64,000 nucleotides of DNA from Hymenobacter jeollabukensis (GTDB lineage Bacteria; Bacteroidota; Bacteroidia; Cytophagales; Hymenobacteraceae): NCBI RefSeq assembly GCF_005771675.1, contig NZ_VAJM01000018.1, positions 1 through 64,000 on the forward strand. The letters are read 5' to 3'. Under the pieces are notes generated by a model. The model was not told the DNA's origin and searched no databases. It was given only the letters and a program-made list of their open reading frames with translations. Of this stretch, positions 1 to 7,828 are shown in pieces. The first letter of the stretch is position 1. The number at the start of each line of letters is the position of its first letter. The position numbers and the translations under genes are program-made.

Positions 1-910
1 GGGCCATCACGGCGGCCTGCACGTAGGTAAGAAGCGGGGACATAATCGCTGCACCGTTGGCGTCCTTTAAGGGAGCCCCGGTTTCCTGAGCGTGGCGGAT
101 GCCTACTCGCTGGCTGCTGGCCTTCAACTCGCGCAGGGCCTCTAGCTGCGCCACCTCCAATGTGGGAGCGCTCAGGGGGCGGGCCTGACTTGGATGGCGT
201 GCTGCTTTGGCTGCGGCACTTGGTAGCTCACCGGTGGCCGCATCGAGCAGGTAGCGTAAGCGGGTCTGGTTCTCGTGGGCGCTGGTCGAGATGCCCACAA
301 TGCCGGTATCCCGGGCAAGGTTAAACTCCTTATGCACCTTCTGGAAATCGAGGCGATAACCAGCCTGGTGGCCCAGCTGCATCAGAACCGCTTGCATCGT
401 GCGGCCGTTGCCCTCGCGGAAGGCGTGAACGTGGTTGAGGTGGTCGAGATAGTACGCGGCCCGTTCCACGAACTGCGGCTTGGATAGCCCTCTTAGATTA
501 TTCTCGGCAGTGAGTTGCGCCGTAATAGCGGCCACGTCGGCGCCCACGCGACGGTGGTTAGCGTAGGTCATCATGTGGTCGGCCTGTATGTTCACCGCAG
601 GCTTATAGCCCTGAAATCCCCGGTCCTGGCGGGTTTCGCCGGCCCACGGGTACACGTCGTGAAATAAGTAGCGGTGCATGGCCCGTAAGTGCTGCTCGTC
701 AAAGGAGCGCGGGATAGGGGGGATGACATAGGACGGGCCAACGATGGGCTCTAAGGGCTGCCTGGGGGCGACTAAGCCTACCTGCGCCCGAACGAACATC
801 AGCCGCTTTATTGACAAGTCGGCTTCCAGACGGTCTAGCTGTGTCTCGCTGGTTGCGCGGACGTTGTTATAAAGCAAGCCATCGGCCGGGTTGGTAAAGA
901 GGTCAGCCAT
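1..910 (-). CDS. fic: Fic-domain protein (AMPylase-like), 3' end beyond window
   Basis: Reading leftward from the ATG at 908-910 the frame stays open to base 1, giving at least 303 residues, so the C-terminus lies outside the window. Residues about 162-173 hold the Fic core HAFREGNGRT (family HxFx[D/E]GNGRxxR), with the catalytic His, the acidic metal ligand and the GNGR anion loop. The second Arg of the motif, which normally contacts the nucleotide phosphates, appears to be Gln (GRTMQ). Fic proteins usually transfer AMP from ATP to target hydroxyls. The N-terminal part (YNNVRATSETQLDRLE, and FDEQHLRAMHRYLFHDVYPWAG) fits the Fic_N/Fic fold of the VbhT/BepFic kind. A VbhA-like small gene lies 1.2 kb to the right on the same strand. 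Family assignment is firm; toxin role is inference. Confidence 0.85.
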   Translation of the reverse strand, partial: MADLFTNPADGLLYNNVRATSETQLDRLEADLSIKRLMFVRAQVGLVAPRQPLEPIVGPSYVIPPIPRSFDEQHLRAMHRYLFHDVYPWAGETRQDRGFQGYKPAVNIQADHMMTYANHRRVGADVAAITAQLTAENNLRGLSKPQFVERAAYYLDHLNHVHAFREGNGRTMQAVLMQLGHQAGYRLDFQKVHKEFNLARDTGIVGISTSAHENQTRLRYLLDAATGELPSAAAKAARHPSQARPLSAPTLEVAQLEALRELKASSQRVGIRHAQETGAPLKDANGAAIMSPLLTYVQAAVMA

Positions 911-1027
911 AAAGGGGGTTCTTGTTGCAACAGGGCGGATTTACACGCTAAACGATTATCTGCTTAAACTATCTGTTACTTTGAGCCAATTATTAGCTAA
1001 CAGCAGTTGGTCCTTAACTGAAAGACA

Positions 1028-1513
1028 ATGAAAAACGGCCTTTTACTCTTCCTTCTTTCGCTAGTGATTACTAGTCATGCCAACGCCCAACTTAGCCGGT
1101 ATAGCACCCTGCCAGAGCAGAAGGTACAGACAAGGTCTAACACCAACCAACGCAATTCCAATAGGGCTCTAGAACAGAGAGCAGCAGGTCAAGCGGCTTA
1201 TGATAGCCAGGTAAAAGAGTGTATTTCGCAGACCAAAGAGATGTATGAAAGTGCTGGGACTTACCCACAGTCAATATCTGATGGCTGGCACAATACCATT
1301 ATGTCTACAACGACTGGGAATGACTGTGGGGCTAACAGCTACCTGGTTGAAAACAACAGAATTACGAAATGGAATTATGAGGGCAAGCAATACATAGACA
1401 TTACCAAGGGAGGCATCATAACCAATGGCAAGGCCATCTATTATATGGAGTTGGAAGGTGGCCAACCACTCTACTTCACTGTCTATTTCATGGATGATAT
1501 ACTGAAGAGATAG
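1028..1513 (+). CDS. hypothetical secreted protein
   Basis: 161 residues beginning with a clear signal peptide (MKNGLLLFLLSLVITSHANAQ, cleavage probably after A-N-A). The mature part has a Gln/Asn/Arg-rich stretch (residues 35-55), then a compact domain with two cysteines (C68, C99) that could pair in the periplasm. No family recognised. It is a single gene, divergent from the Fic gene to its left and convergent with the next gene, so it probably has its own promoter in 911-1027. Confidence 0.6.
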   Translation: MKNGLLLFLLSLVITSHANAQLSRYSTLPEQKVQTRSNTNQRNSNRALEQRAAGQAAYDSQVKECISQTKEMYESAGTYPQSISDGWHNTIMSTTTGNDCGANSYLVENNRITKWNYEGKQYIDITKGGIITNGKAIYYMELEGGQPLYFTVYFMDDILKR

Positions 1514-1577
1514 ATACCAACCTCACTTCGGAATCCGCGTACCGGTTGCTGGTTTTCTGGCGTCTTCCCCCATTCCA

Positions 1578-2033
1578 TCACAACTTCTTCTCTCTCAGTT
1601 TTCTAGCCCTGCTTCTAGCAACTCTAATGTTGTGCTCCTTTTGAGCCCTTGAGTAAATCACGTAGACATCCCAAAGTTCAGGGGCAGTCTTTTTGACTAT
1701 TCTAGTAAGTTCCCTAAGACCTTCTTCTGTGAGTCGGCCGGCTCGATACACATCGAGACCAGTACATTTTTCTAAGCCAACCTTCAGAAAGTGCGAACCA
1801 ACGCCGTTTTCTACTGAATAGAAGACTTCATGAGCGATTCCGTTCTCATCCCGTTCGACAAAATAGCTGGGACTCATTGGCATGTTATCCACCCAAATCT
1901 TGGGGTCTCCATGCGTAATCATACATCCTAAATAGTTGTCATTATCACACTTTCCAATCACTGCGAAAGGATGACGGGCTTCTTGTTCAGGAGTAGTGAA
2001 TTTGCAGATATCTCCGGGTTGGTAGTCTGGCAT
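1578..2033 (-). CDS. hypothetical protein, possibly PemK-like fold
   Basis: 151 residues, no signal peptide. The start MPDYQPGDICKFTTPEQEARHPFAVIGK has the look of a PemK/MazF or SH3-like barrel (P-G-D-I followed by a strand with R-H-P), and the C-terminus (residues 125-151) is strongly basic (SRARKLREKK), which would suit nucleic-acid binding. Neither point proves a function. ATG start at 2031-2033; convergent with the secreted protein gene to the left. Confidence 0.5.
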   Translation of the reverse strand: MPDYQPGDICKFTTPEQEARHPFAVIGKCDNDNYLGCMITHGDPKIWVDNMPMSPSYFVERDENGIAHEVFYSVENGVGSHFLKVGLEKCTGLDVYRAGRLTEEGLRELTRIVKKTAPELWDVYVIYSRAQKEHNIRVARSRARKLREKKL

Positions 2034-2094
2034 CGGTATGTTAAATGGCCTCTGGGGTGGAAAAATATTTAAAAACCTATGCCTGAAAAGGGCA

Positions 2095-2119
2095 CAAAAA
2101 ACCCGGCAAGTGGCCGGGC
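2095..2119 (-). terminator. rho-independent terminator
   Basis: Six-base GC arms (CCCGGC / GCCGGG) around a 5-base loop, followed on the minus strand by a run of six T. It sits just after the stop of the leftward gene ending at 2136. Confidence 0.75.
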
Positions 2120-2135
2120 TTAATGGGATGGGTGC

Positions 2136-2447
2136 TTAGAGGCTAACGATGCGTTCCTCAAAGTGCAAATACGGGCTGTACTCGTGCGCGGGCTCCACCT
2201 GGGGACCTTCGCCGGGGGCGTACTTGGCCAAAGGGTCAGGACCTGGTGCCGGGGCGTACTCGGCATCGAGGACGGCCGATAACTGCTCCAAGTCAATCTC
2301 ACCGGCGATGTAGCGGTTCTGCAACTCCACGAGTTGCGCCGATGGGTGCCGGTTCTGGCTCATGGACACACCGACGGCGAACTTTACTACGTCGCGGCGC
2401 TGCTGCTCGGTGCGCTCGTTGTCGGAGAAATACGGGGTCTTTTCCAT
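2136..2447 (-). CDS. VbhA-antitoxin-like small protein
   Basis: 103 residues. Residues 16-60 (starting QRRDVVKFAVG, then NRHPSAQLVELQNRYIAGEI and a closing DLEQLSAVL) follow the VbhA antitoxin pattern: an RRD helix, a short inhibitory helix, a Pro-Ser turn, and a final helix around G-E-I. VbhA proteins silence Fic toxins by placing a glutamate from the motif [ST]xxxE[GN] in the active site. Here the matching position reads V-S-M-S-Q-N, so the glutamate finger is a glutamine (Q31). The C-terminal 40 residues are Pro/Glu-rich. A Fic gene lies at 1-910. Family call is by pattern only; loss of the Glu means it may not inhibit in the usual way. Confidence 0.55.
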   Translation of the reverse strand: MEKTPYFSDNERTEQQRRDVVKFAVGVSMSQNRHPSAQLVELQNRYIAGEIDLEQLSAVLDAEYAPAPGPDPLAKYAPGEGPQVEPAHEYSPYLHFEERIVSL

Positions 2448-2468
2448 ACTACAAGATACGTAATTGGG

Positions 2469-3287
2469 CTAGAAACGGGGGCCTCGGCGGCGCTGTTTGT
2501 CTGTTGTGGAAGTAGCGGGGGTAAGTGGGGGAGTGGGCAACTTTTTCAAGCTGGGGTGGTCGAGGGCCGGCGTATCAAAGGAGCGGCGAACCTTCAGCAA
2601 CTCGGCAATTTCCTGGCCGCGCTCTTGCTGCTCCGGATTGCCATTTAGCAGTTGCTGTACACGGCTTTCAAAGACCCGGGCCACGGCTTCTTTCACGCCC
2701 TGGTCGGGCTGCTTCTGCTGCTCGGCCTGCTTCATCCAATCCAAGCGGTGCTCCCGGTCAATGCACGGCATGACACCGCTCAGCTTCAGCAAGGGATTCT
2801 CGCCGCCTAACAACTGGTCGCGGGGGATGGCAATAAAGAACTGCTTACCGACTCCCTCACCCCAATGCAGATTGTTACGAGTATGGCCTTCACCAAACTC
2901 GGCCGGCTGGGCTACCTGCACCTGCTCGGCCCTTAGTTCCCGCTGCAACTGGTAAAGCGCAACGTTCTGGCTATAGAGATGGGGGCTGTCCGGGTCCGGG
3001 CGGTAGGGGCCAACCTGCAACGCTTCGGCCAGTCCCCGCGCCTGCACCTGGTCTTTCTCGGTCAGGTACTTCATCAGCGTATCTGCGTCGGTGAAGTACA
3101 CGCTGGCCGTGCTCTGGCTCTTTCTGATGACGTCGGCATCCCGAAAGTCGAACTGCACGAGCATCTTGCCGGCCGGTAGTCCTTTCTTGGGGTGTTCCCA
3201 CTGGTCCACTCCGGGGTAAAGAGCGTTGCCCTGGTCGGTCATCGCCTGGCGGGCGGCGGTATCGGCTGGGGGAATGGTTACGCTCAC
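2469..3287 (-). CDS. hypothetical protein
   Basis: 272 residues, GTG start (3285-3287) three bases after the stop of the upstream gene at 3291, and 21 bases before the VbhA-like gene, so the three leftward genes 3713-2136 look like one operon. Soluble and charged, with a Gln/Glu-rich helix-forming second half (residues 185-225) and a Pro/Thr-rich tail ending in KQRRRGPRF. No family recognised. Confidence 0.5.
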   Translation of the reverse strand: MSVTIPPADTAARQAMTDQGNALYPGVDQWEHPKKGLPAGKMLVQFDFRDADVIRKSQSTASVYFTDADTLMKYLTEKDQVQARGLAEALQVGPYRPDPDSPHLYSQNVALYQLQRELRAEQVQVAQPAEFGEGHTRNNLHWGEGVGKQFFIAIPRDQLLGGENPLLKLSGVMPCIDREHRLDWMKQAEQQKQPDQGVKEAVARVFESRVQQLLNGNPEQQERGQEIAELLKVRRSFDTPALDHPSLKKLPTPPLTPATSTTDKQRRRGPRF

Positions 3288-3290
3288 TCC

Positions 3291-3713
3291 TTATGCCTCA
3301 AATGAGAACTTGCGGGCAGGCTGGTTGGGGATGCCCTGGCCGATTCGTACAAAGTGGCGGCTGTCGTGCAGCATCCCAGGTGAGAGGGTAATGCTGGCCG
3401 GAAATTCAAAGTGCTTGCGCAATAGCTCCACGTCGAGGGGCTCGGTAAAGCCATAGGTACCCAAACCGTCGCGGTTGAACTGGAACTCGTCACCGGCTGC
3501 TGGGGTGTAGCCCTGGGCCTTCAGAAACTCAATGACGGGAAGCAAGTGGTCGGTGTCGCCGCCGTTAGGTGAATCCTGGGCAATGACGGTTTTTGTGAGG
3601 GCCTGGCTCATATCTAACTTGGGCTGGTTGGCCGGCAAGTTAAGAACTTGCCGGGGCTGCTGTCGCTGTTGCTGCCTGCGTTTCAAAGCAGACGAAGAAA
3701 GGGAAAGGCTCAT
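3291..3713 (-). CDS. hypothetical protein
   Basis: 140 residues. The first 30 residues are Ser/Gln/Arg-rich and low in complexity; the rest is a compact soluble domain. First gene of the leftward set 3713-2136. It starts 16 bases after the end of higA on the same strand, so it may be read through from the higBA promoter. No family recognised. Confidence 0.5.
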   Translation of the reverse strand: MSLSLSSSALKRRQQQRQQPRQVLNLPANQPKLDMSQALTKTVIAQDSPNGGDTDHLLPVIEFLKAQGYTPAAGDEFQFNRDGLGTYGFTEPLDVELLRKHFEFPASITLSPGMLHDSRHFVRIGQGIPNQPARKFSFEA

Positions 3714-3728
3714 GGCAGGGTAAGGATG

Positions 3729-4043
3729 CTATGCTTGAGCCGGCTCCCAAAATACGCGCACGTTAGCCACGGAGGTCCGCTGGCGGGCTAAGGCAAGGTC
3801 ATAGCGTTCCTGCACGGTCAGCCAAAACTCGGCCGTGGTGTTACGGAATGCCGCGGCCAGGCGCAAGGCCATTTCCGGCGTCACGCCCTGGCGCTTGTTA
3901 AGAATGGCCGACAAGGTTTTGCGGGTGGTGCCCAACCCCTCGGCCACTTCTTCTATGGTCAGTTTTTCCCCGGTTTCTTCGCGCAGCCCCTCAATGGTTT
4001 CGCGAATCAAATCGCCGGGGTGGGAAGGATTGAACATGGGCAT
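3729..4043 (-). CDS. higA: HigA-family antitoxin (XRE helix-turn-helix)
   Basis: 104 residues. Opens with the HigA signature M-F-N-P-S-H-P-G-D-L-I-R-E, followed by a helix-turn-helix at about residues 28-60 (TIEEVAEGLGTTRKTLSAIL, N-K-R) and the typical F-W-L-x-V-Q-x-x-Y-D-L-A ending. It would bind and neutralise the toxin encoded just upstream and repress the shared promoter. Toxin-first order (higB then higA, 27-base gap) is normal for this family. Confidence 0.9.
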   Translation of the reverse strand: MPMFNPSHPGDLIRETIEGLREETGEKLTIEEVAEGLGTTRKTLSAILNKRQGVTPEMALRLAAAFRNTTAEFWLTVQERYDLALARQRTSVANVRVFWEPAQA

Positions 4044-4070
4044 GTTGGTGGGCGCTTTCTTACGAGTGGG

Positions 4071-4349
4071 TCAGTGGTAATCCAGGTAATCAACGTCTAG
4101 CGCATCCTCGCCCTCGAAGCGAAAGATGATTTTCCAGTTGGCTTTCACCTTCACCGAGTAGAAGTCCTTTCGGTCCCCCTTCAGTTGGTGGTAATCGGAA
4201 CCGGGCGTGTTCATTTCCTCGGGCCGTTTCACGGCATCAAGGCGGGTGAGCACATTAGTAATTCTAACTAGATGGTCTGCGGGGAGCTTGGAGGCATCGC
4301 CTTTTTCATACAGCTGCTTGAGCGGTTTGCTCTGAAGGGAAAGTATCAT
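4071..4349 (-). CDS. higB: HigB/RelE-family toxin
   Basis: 92 residues, the usual HigB length. Shows the RelE-fold features: N-terminal helix (KPLKQLYEKGDASKLPADH), the N-x-P-G-S-D-Y-H-x-L-K-G stretch, then F-Y-S-V-K-V-K-A-N-W-K-I-I-F-R-F and a final D-V-D-Y-L-D-Y-H. Members are ribosome-dependent mRNA endonucleases. First gene of the higBA pair; a palindrome 85-105 bases upstream is the likely HigA operator. Confidence 0.88.
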   Translation of the reverse strand: MILSLQSKPLKQLYEKGDASKLPADHLVRITNVLTRLDAVKRPEEMNTPGSDYHQLKGDRKDFYSVKVKANWKIIFRFEGEDALDVDYLDYH

Positions 4350-4432
4350 CCGGTACGCGGGCGTTGTGAGGATTTCTGGTGCTGGTCATCTGTCGCTGGT
4401 AACGGGGGTTGGTTTCAGAAATACAACGCAAA

Positions 4433-4458
4433 TGTAACCTGTAACGTTTCACGTTACA
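4433..4458. promoter_or_regulatory. palindromic operator, probably of higBA
   Basis: TGTAACGT-TTC-ACGTTACA (4440-4458) is a perfect 8-bp inverted repeat with a 3-base centre, preceded by a direct copy of TGTAAC at 4433. It lies about 90 bases upstream of the higB start in the only AT-rich spot there, which suits a HigA autoregulatory site. Confidence 0.5.
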
Positions 4459-4607
4459 TAAAAACTTTAAAAGAATCCTTCCTGCATGCTACTGCTCCGC
4501 TTACCTACTTCATGCGCCTTAAAGCTCAAGTCTCAGAAGTCCTATTAGGCACATATAAGCACGATGGGTGGGGATACAGATAGCTTCTGCAACCCCACCC
4601 ACCGTGA

Positions 4608-4859
4608 TTACAGTGCTGGCTCGTGTTTGCCCTTGTTTGCCCCAAGAGGGTGCCTGGGACAAGTAATTGAGGTCAGCATGGAGATGGACGACTGCTTGCT
4701 ACCGCAGTTTTTGCAAGCATACTGGCTCTTTTCAGAGCCTTCATATAAGGCGTGCTTCCCTTTATTAGCACCGAGGGGATGCCGTGGGCATGTGATAGAA
4801 GTCAGCATGGAAATGGACGACTGCTTGCCGCCACAATGTTTACAATAAAAGTTGCTCAT
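4608..4859 (-). CDS. tandem zinc-knuckle small protein
   Basis: 83 residues made of two near-identical halves (about residues 5-36 and 48-79). Each half has C-x-x-C-G-x-K-Q-S-S-I-S-M-L-T-S-I-T-C-x-R-H-P-L-G-A-N-K-G-K-H: three Cys plus two His, enough for one zinc per half. Single-unit relatives of this form are common in Bacteroidota; the function is unknown. The 91-bp-scale duplication is also visible in the DNA (4646-4700 against 4774-4830). Confidence 0.7.
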   Translation of the reverse strand: MSNFYCKHCGGKQSSISMLTSITCPRHPLGANKGKHALYEGSEKSQYACKNCGSKQSSISMLTSITCPRHPLGANKGKHEPAL

Positions 4860-4971
4860 TTATATATTAACAAAAAGTGTTATTGCCTACTCTATACAGT
4901 TTTCGGCTTCCCTGTAAGTGCTCTCTAAGACACAGTTGTCAATGATGATGCAGCCTGCCTTTTCATGCCGA

Positions 4972-6681
4972 CTACAAGGTCTCCATGATGAACTTGATGA
5001 TTGTCTCCTTTCTGCTTTTAATCAATTCTTTGCTCCATATGCCTGCTTTTTCGCTTAAGGTCTGTATTTCCCGCTGCTGTGCAGAATGAGTGTAGGAAGC
5101 ACGCTTATCCTGAAACGGCTTGTTGCCAGCCGAACAGTTGTGTGACTTGGAAAGAAGCAGGTAATTGCCAAGGCAGTCGATGTACTTGTTGCGAAAGTCA
5201 TCATCGTACAGGGGATAACCAGCTGCTACCGGTTCGCCTTTAGGAGGGGTCTGCGGGGCAATATGCTCAAGTTCCGGGCTCTCTATTGCGTCAAATCGCG
5301 CTAGGGCATACCCGCGCTTTCCGTTGCTCGCCAAGTGGTTCTCGTATTTCCATAACAGGAACTTGGCAGTAGAGGGGTGCAGCCACCCTTGCAGCGCGTT
5401 TTCCAACTCCGTGTTGTTCCAGTAGGCAAACCACCAGTCAGTGGTGGTCTTTAAGAAATCGACCTGCTTCACTATCGGCTGGATAGTCGGCTGGATAGGA
5501 GGATTATCTTGCTTAAACTTGGCGTATACGTCGCTGAGGCGAGACGTCAGGACCGCCTTGGTACCGATAATACGGCTGCGCAGGACCACTGATTCCAAGG
5601 AAACACACAGTTGGCAGATGTCCTCGACCGGCAGGCGGAAGGAATAGGCCTTGATGATAAACGGGATTACTAGGCTGAACCCTCCGAGAGTTATCAGCGA
5701 ATGAATTTCATGATGGCGTGGCTCGTCCTCGGTGTAGAAAGTTGTTAGGTGTTGAAAGCTAGTATAAAGCGACAGGGTAAATGCTTTGATGAATCCGATG
5801 GGATTTGAGCCAGCGAGCTTTTTGTTGACCCGTTCGAGTGGTGTGCTTTCCGCCAACGAATTGAAGTAGACCTGCGCGGTATAACCCAACACATCATCTT
5901 CCTTAAACTTGCTTTCAATCGAAGAGATGGACTTGTAGATGCTCTCAAAGCGTTCTTTAATTACATTGATGAGTTCATCCTTTTCATCCCCGCCTTGCAG
6001 GTGCACGGTGAACATGAACTGGGCCTTGAGCAACTCCAGGTTGGAAGGCTTCTTGCCGCGGTTGTTCTGAAAGATGAACATTTGAATGGCCTCTGATTCA
6101 TCCTTTACCGGGTGCGTGGAACAGGTCGCGGAACTTACCGTAGCCAGCATCTTCACGAGGTAGGCTTCATCCTTCTCGGCCAGAACGCGGGTAAAAAAAT
6201 CGAAGGCTGCCACAATGCGTTTGGCAGAAGTCGTTTTCAGTCCCCGATTATCAGTCCGTTCCTGGTCAATGACGTATTCCTTGAAGAGTTGCCGGTCATA
6301 ACTCACGGTTTCAAAATGGTAGGTAGACCGTACCCGAAGCATGGACTCACGGCTGGTCTCTTCCTGCTCAGTCAATGGTCGCAACGCCTTCAGACGGGCA
6401 AACAATGCCGAGAGAAAGATGACAATGGTGGTGAGCCGCTGCTGGCCATCAACGACGGCGAAGTCCTCAACCGATTTTTCTTCAAAAAGAAAGTGCCCAA
6501 AGTAGTAGGCCGTTTTAGCTGAACTGATATTGTACTCCTCCAAGTCCCGGAGAAACACATTGACCTGCTTATTGGAATTCTCTTTCTTCGGGTCAGTATC
6601 CCACGAATAGGCGCGTTGATAGGAGGGAACGACAATTTTGTTGCCGTTCAGCATTTTCTTGATGGTAGTGGACGATTCCAT
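4972..6681 (-). CDS. DUF262-DUF1524 protein (GmrSD/SspE-like nuclease)
   Basis: 569 residues. The N-terminal DUF262 (ParB-like NTPase) domain shows V-P-S-Y-Q-R-A-Y-S-W at residues 18-27 and D-G-Q-Q-R-L-T-T at about 78-85, the nucleotide-binding motif. The C-terminal DUF1524 HNH-type nuclease shows E-L-E-H-I-A-P-Q and the downstream G-N-Y-L-L-L-S-K-x-H-N-C-S-A-G-N-K-x-F-x-x-K signature. Known relatives cleave modified phage DNA (GmrSD, against glucosylated hydroxymethylcytosine) or sense phosphorothioate DNA (SspE). Which modification this one recognises cannot be read from sequence. Alone on its strand between the zinc-knuckle gene and the WYL gene. Confidence 0.85.
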   Translation of the reverse strand: MESSTTIKKMLNGNKIVVPSYQRAYSWDTDPKKENSNKQVNVFLRDLEEYNISSAKTAYYFGHFLFEEKSVEDFAVVDGQQRLTTIVIFLSALFARLKALRPLTEQEETSRESMLRVRSTYHFETVSYDRQLFKEYVIDQERTDNRGLKTTSAKRIVAAFDFFTRVLAEKDEAYLVKMLATVSSATCSTHPVKDESEAIQMFIFQNNRGKKPSNLELLKAQFMFTVHLQGGDEKDELINVIKERFESIYKSISSIESKFKEDDVLGYTAQVYFNSLAESTPLERVNKKLAGSNPIGFIKAFTLSLYTSFQHLTTFYTEDEPRHHEIHSLITLGGFSLVIPFIIKAYSFRLPVEDICQLCVSLESVVLRSRIIGTKAVLTSRLSDVYAKFKQDNPPIQPTIQPIVKQVDFLKTTTDWWFAYWNNTELENALQGWLHPSTAKFLLWKYENHLASNGKRGYALARFDAIESPELEHIAPQTPPKGEPVAAGYPLYDDDFRNKYIDCLGNYLLLSKSHNCSAGNKPFQDKRASYTHSAQQREIQTLSEKAGIWSKELIKSRKETIIKFIMETL

Positions 6682-6760
6682 TCAGTTGGGTTGATTGTGG
6701 TACTTAGGATTGTTCGGCTTGTGAATCGCCCTACTATGTGCTCTGAGGCGTTTGGCTGTG

Positions 6761-7684
6761 TTACATAGAGGCCCACGCTATGGCAGAGGCATGAATTTGC
6801 TTAACCTGCGCCCGGAGCGAAGCCGGGGCCAATACTTGCACTTGGTCACCGAGAGAGAGCAGTTCCATTAGCAGGTCGTGCGTGTTGTAGACGGTCAGCT
6901 GAATCAGTAGCTCCTCGTCCGTATCCACCAAAATCCGTTGCGAGGAATGGAGAGGAAACGATTTGAGGTATTGGCCTTGGGTCGGTTCCAGCCCCAACAC
7001 AATTTCAGCTGGCGGCTCGTGGTCAGGGCGAATGATGCCAAAGCTGTGGGCGTAGTAGGTATTGGGCTCAAAGTCCGCAGGGGGCTCAAATGAAAGAACT
7101 GTCGATTCCAGCGCCCGGATGCGGTCGAGCCCAAAGCACCGCAGCCCCTGGCGGGCCGGCTCGTGCGCCAGCAGGTACCACCGGCCTTTGAATTCTTTGA
7201 GCAACAAGGGCGAAACAGTCCGGTTGGTGGGCGCTTCCTCCCAAAACTTATGGTACTGAAACGCGACCTGCCGGCGCAGTTGAATGGCGCGCAGCAACGG
7301 TTGCAACCATTCCGTGCCCAAGGGCCGACGGGACTCCCACTGCACAAACGGGCTCAGGGCCGTCGGGAGGCGCAGGAACTCCTGCAGTTCAAAGGCATCG
7401 AGCAGTCGCTGGTAGCCTTCCGGCAACGGGTCTGCCGAGACAATCACGTAGCCGCCGGCTCGCCGGTCGTGCCCAATGGTAACGCCAAAGCGCTCGGCGA
7501 TTTGGGGCAAGTCCCGCTGCAGAGTGCGCTGCGAGTAGTTAGCGGCCAGGTCCCGCAGCGAGGACTGCTCCAACAGGTAGTCGCGCAACTCCTCAAAAGG
7601 CACCGCCCGCTTGAGGTGCTGCAGGCGCAGGACCACTAAAAGTTGACGAAGAAAATGGGCGTGGGTCGTCACAGAAGAAAGCAA
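6761..7684 (-). CDS. WYL-domain transcriptional regulator
   Basis: 307 residues. N-terminal winged helix (residues 10-75, SQRTLQRDLPQIAERFGV) and a WYL domain from about residue 140 (F-Q-Y-x-K-F, K-E-F-K-G-R-W-Y-L-L-A-H, L-D-R-I), then the WYL C-terminal extension. WYL proteins sense nucleic-acid or nucleotide ligands and often control defence loci. The frame opens with TTG at 7682-7684; GTG at 7670-7672 is an equally good start. It lies downstream of the sigma-like and FtsZ-like genes on the same strand (about 145 bases apart), and upstream of the DUF262 gene, which it may control. Confidence 0.85.
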   Translation of the reverse strand: MLSSVTTHAHFLRQLLVVLRLQHLKRAVPFEELRDYLLEQSSLRDLAANYSQRTLQRDLPQIAERFGVTIGHDRRAGGYVIVSADPLPEGYQRLLDAFELQEFLRLPTALSPFVQWESRRPLGTEWLQPLLRAIQLRRQVAFQYHKFWEEAPTNRTVSPLLLKEFKGRWYLLAHEPARQGLRCFGLDRIRALESTVLSFEPPADFEPNTYYAHSFGIIRPDHEPPAEIVLGLEPTQGQYLKSFPLHSSQRILVDTDEELLIQLTVYNTHDLLMELLSLGDQVQVLAPASLRAQVKQIHASAIAWASM

Positions 7685-7828
7685 GGGCTTCCGTTCGTCC
7701 AGGATTTCAACCGAATACGCTGCCCTATTTCATCCCCTGGAGTAGAAGGCAAACGGACGGTACCTGCTCTCCTGAAGAAGCGTAAGCAAGGTGCAAGGTA
7801 AGGATAAGTAGCGGCCGGCAAACTCCCT

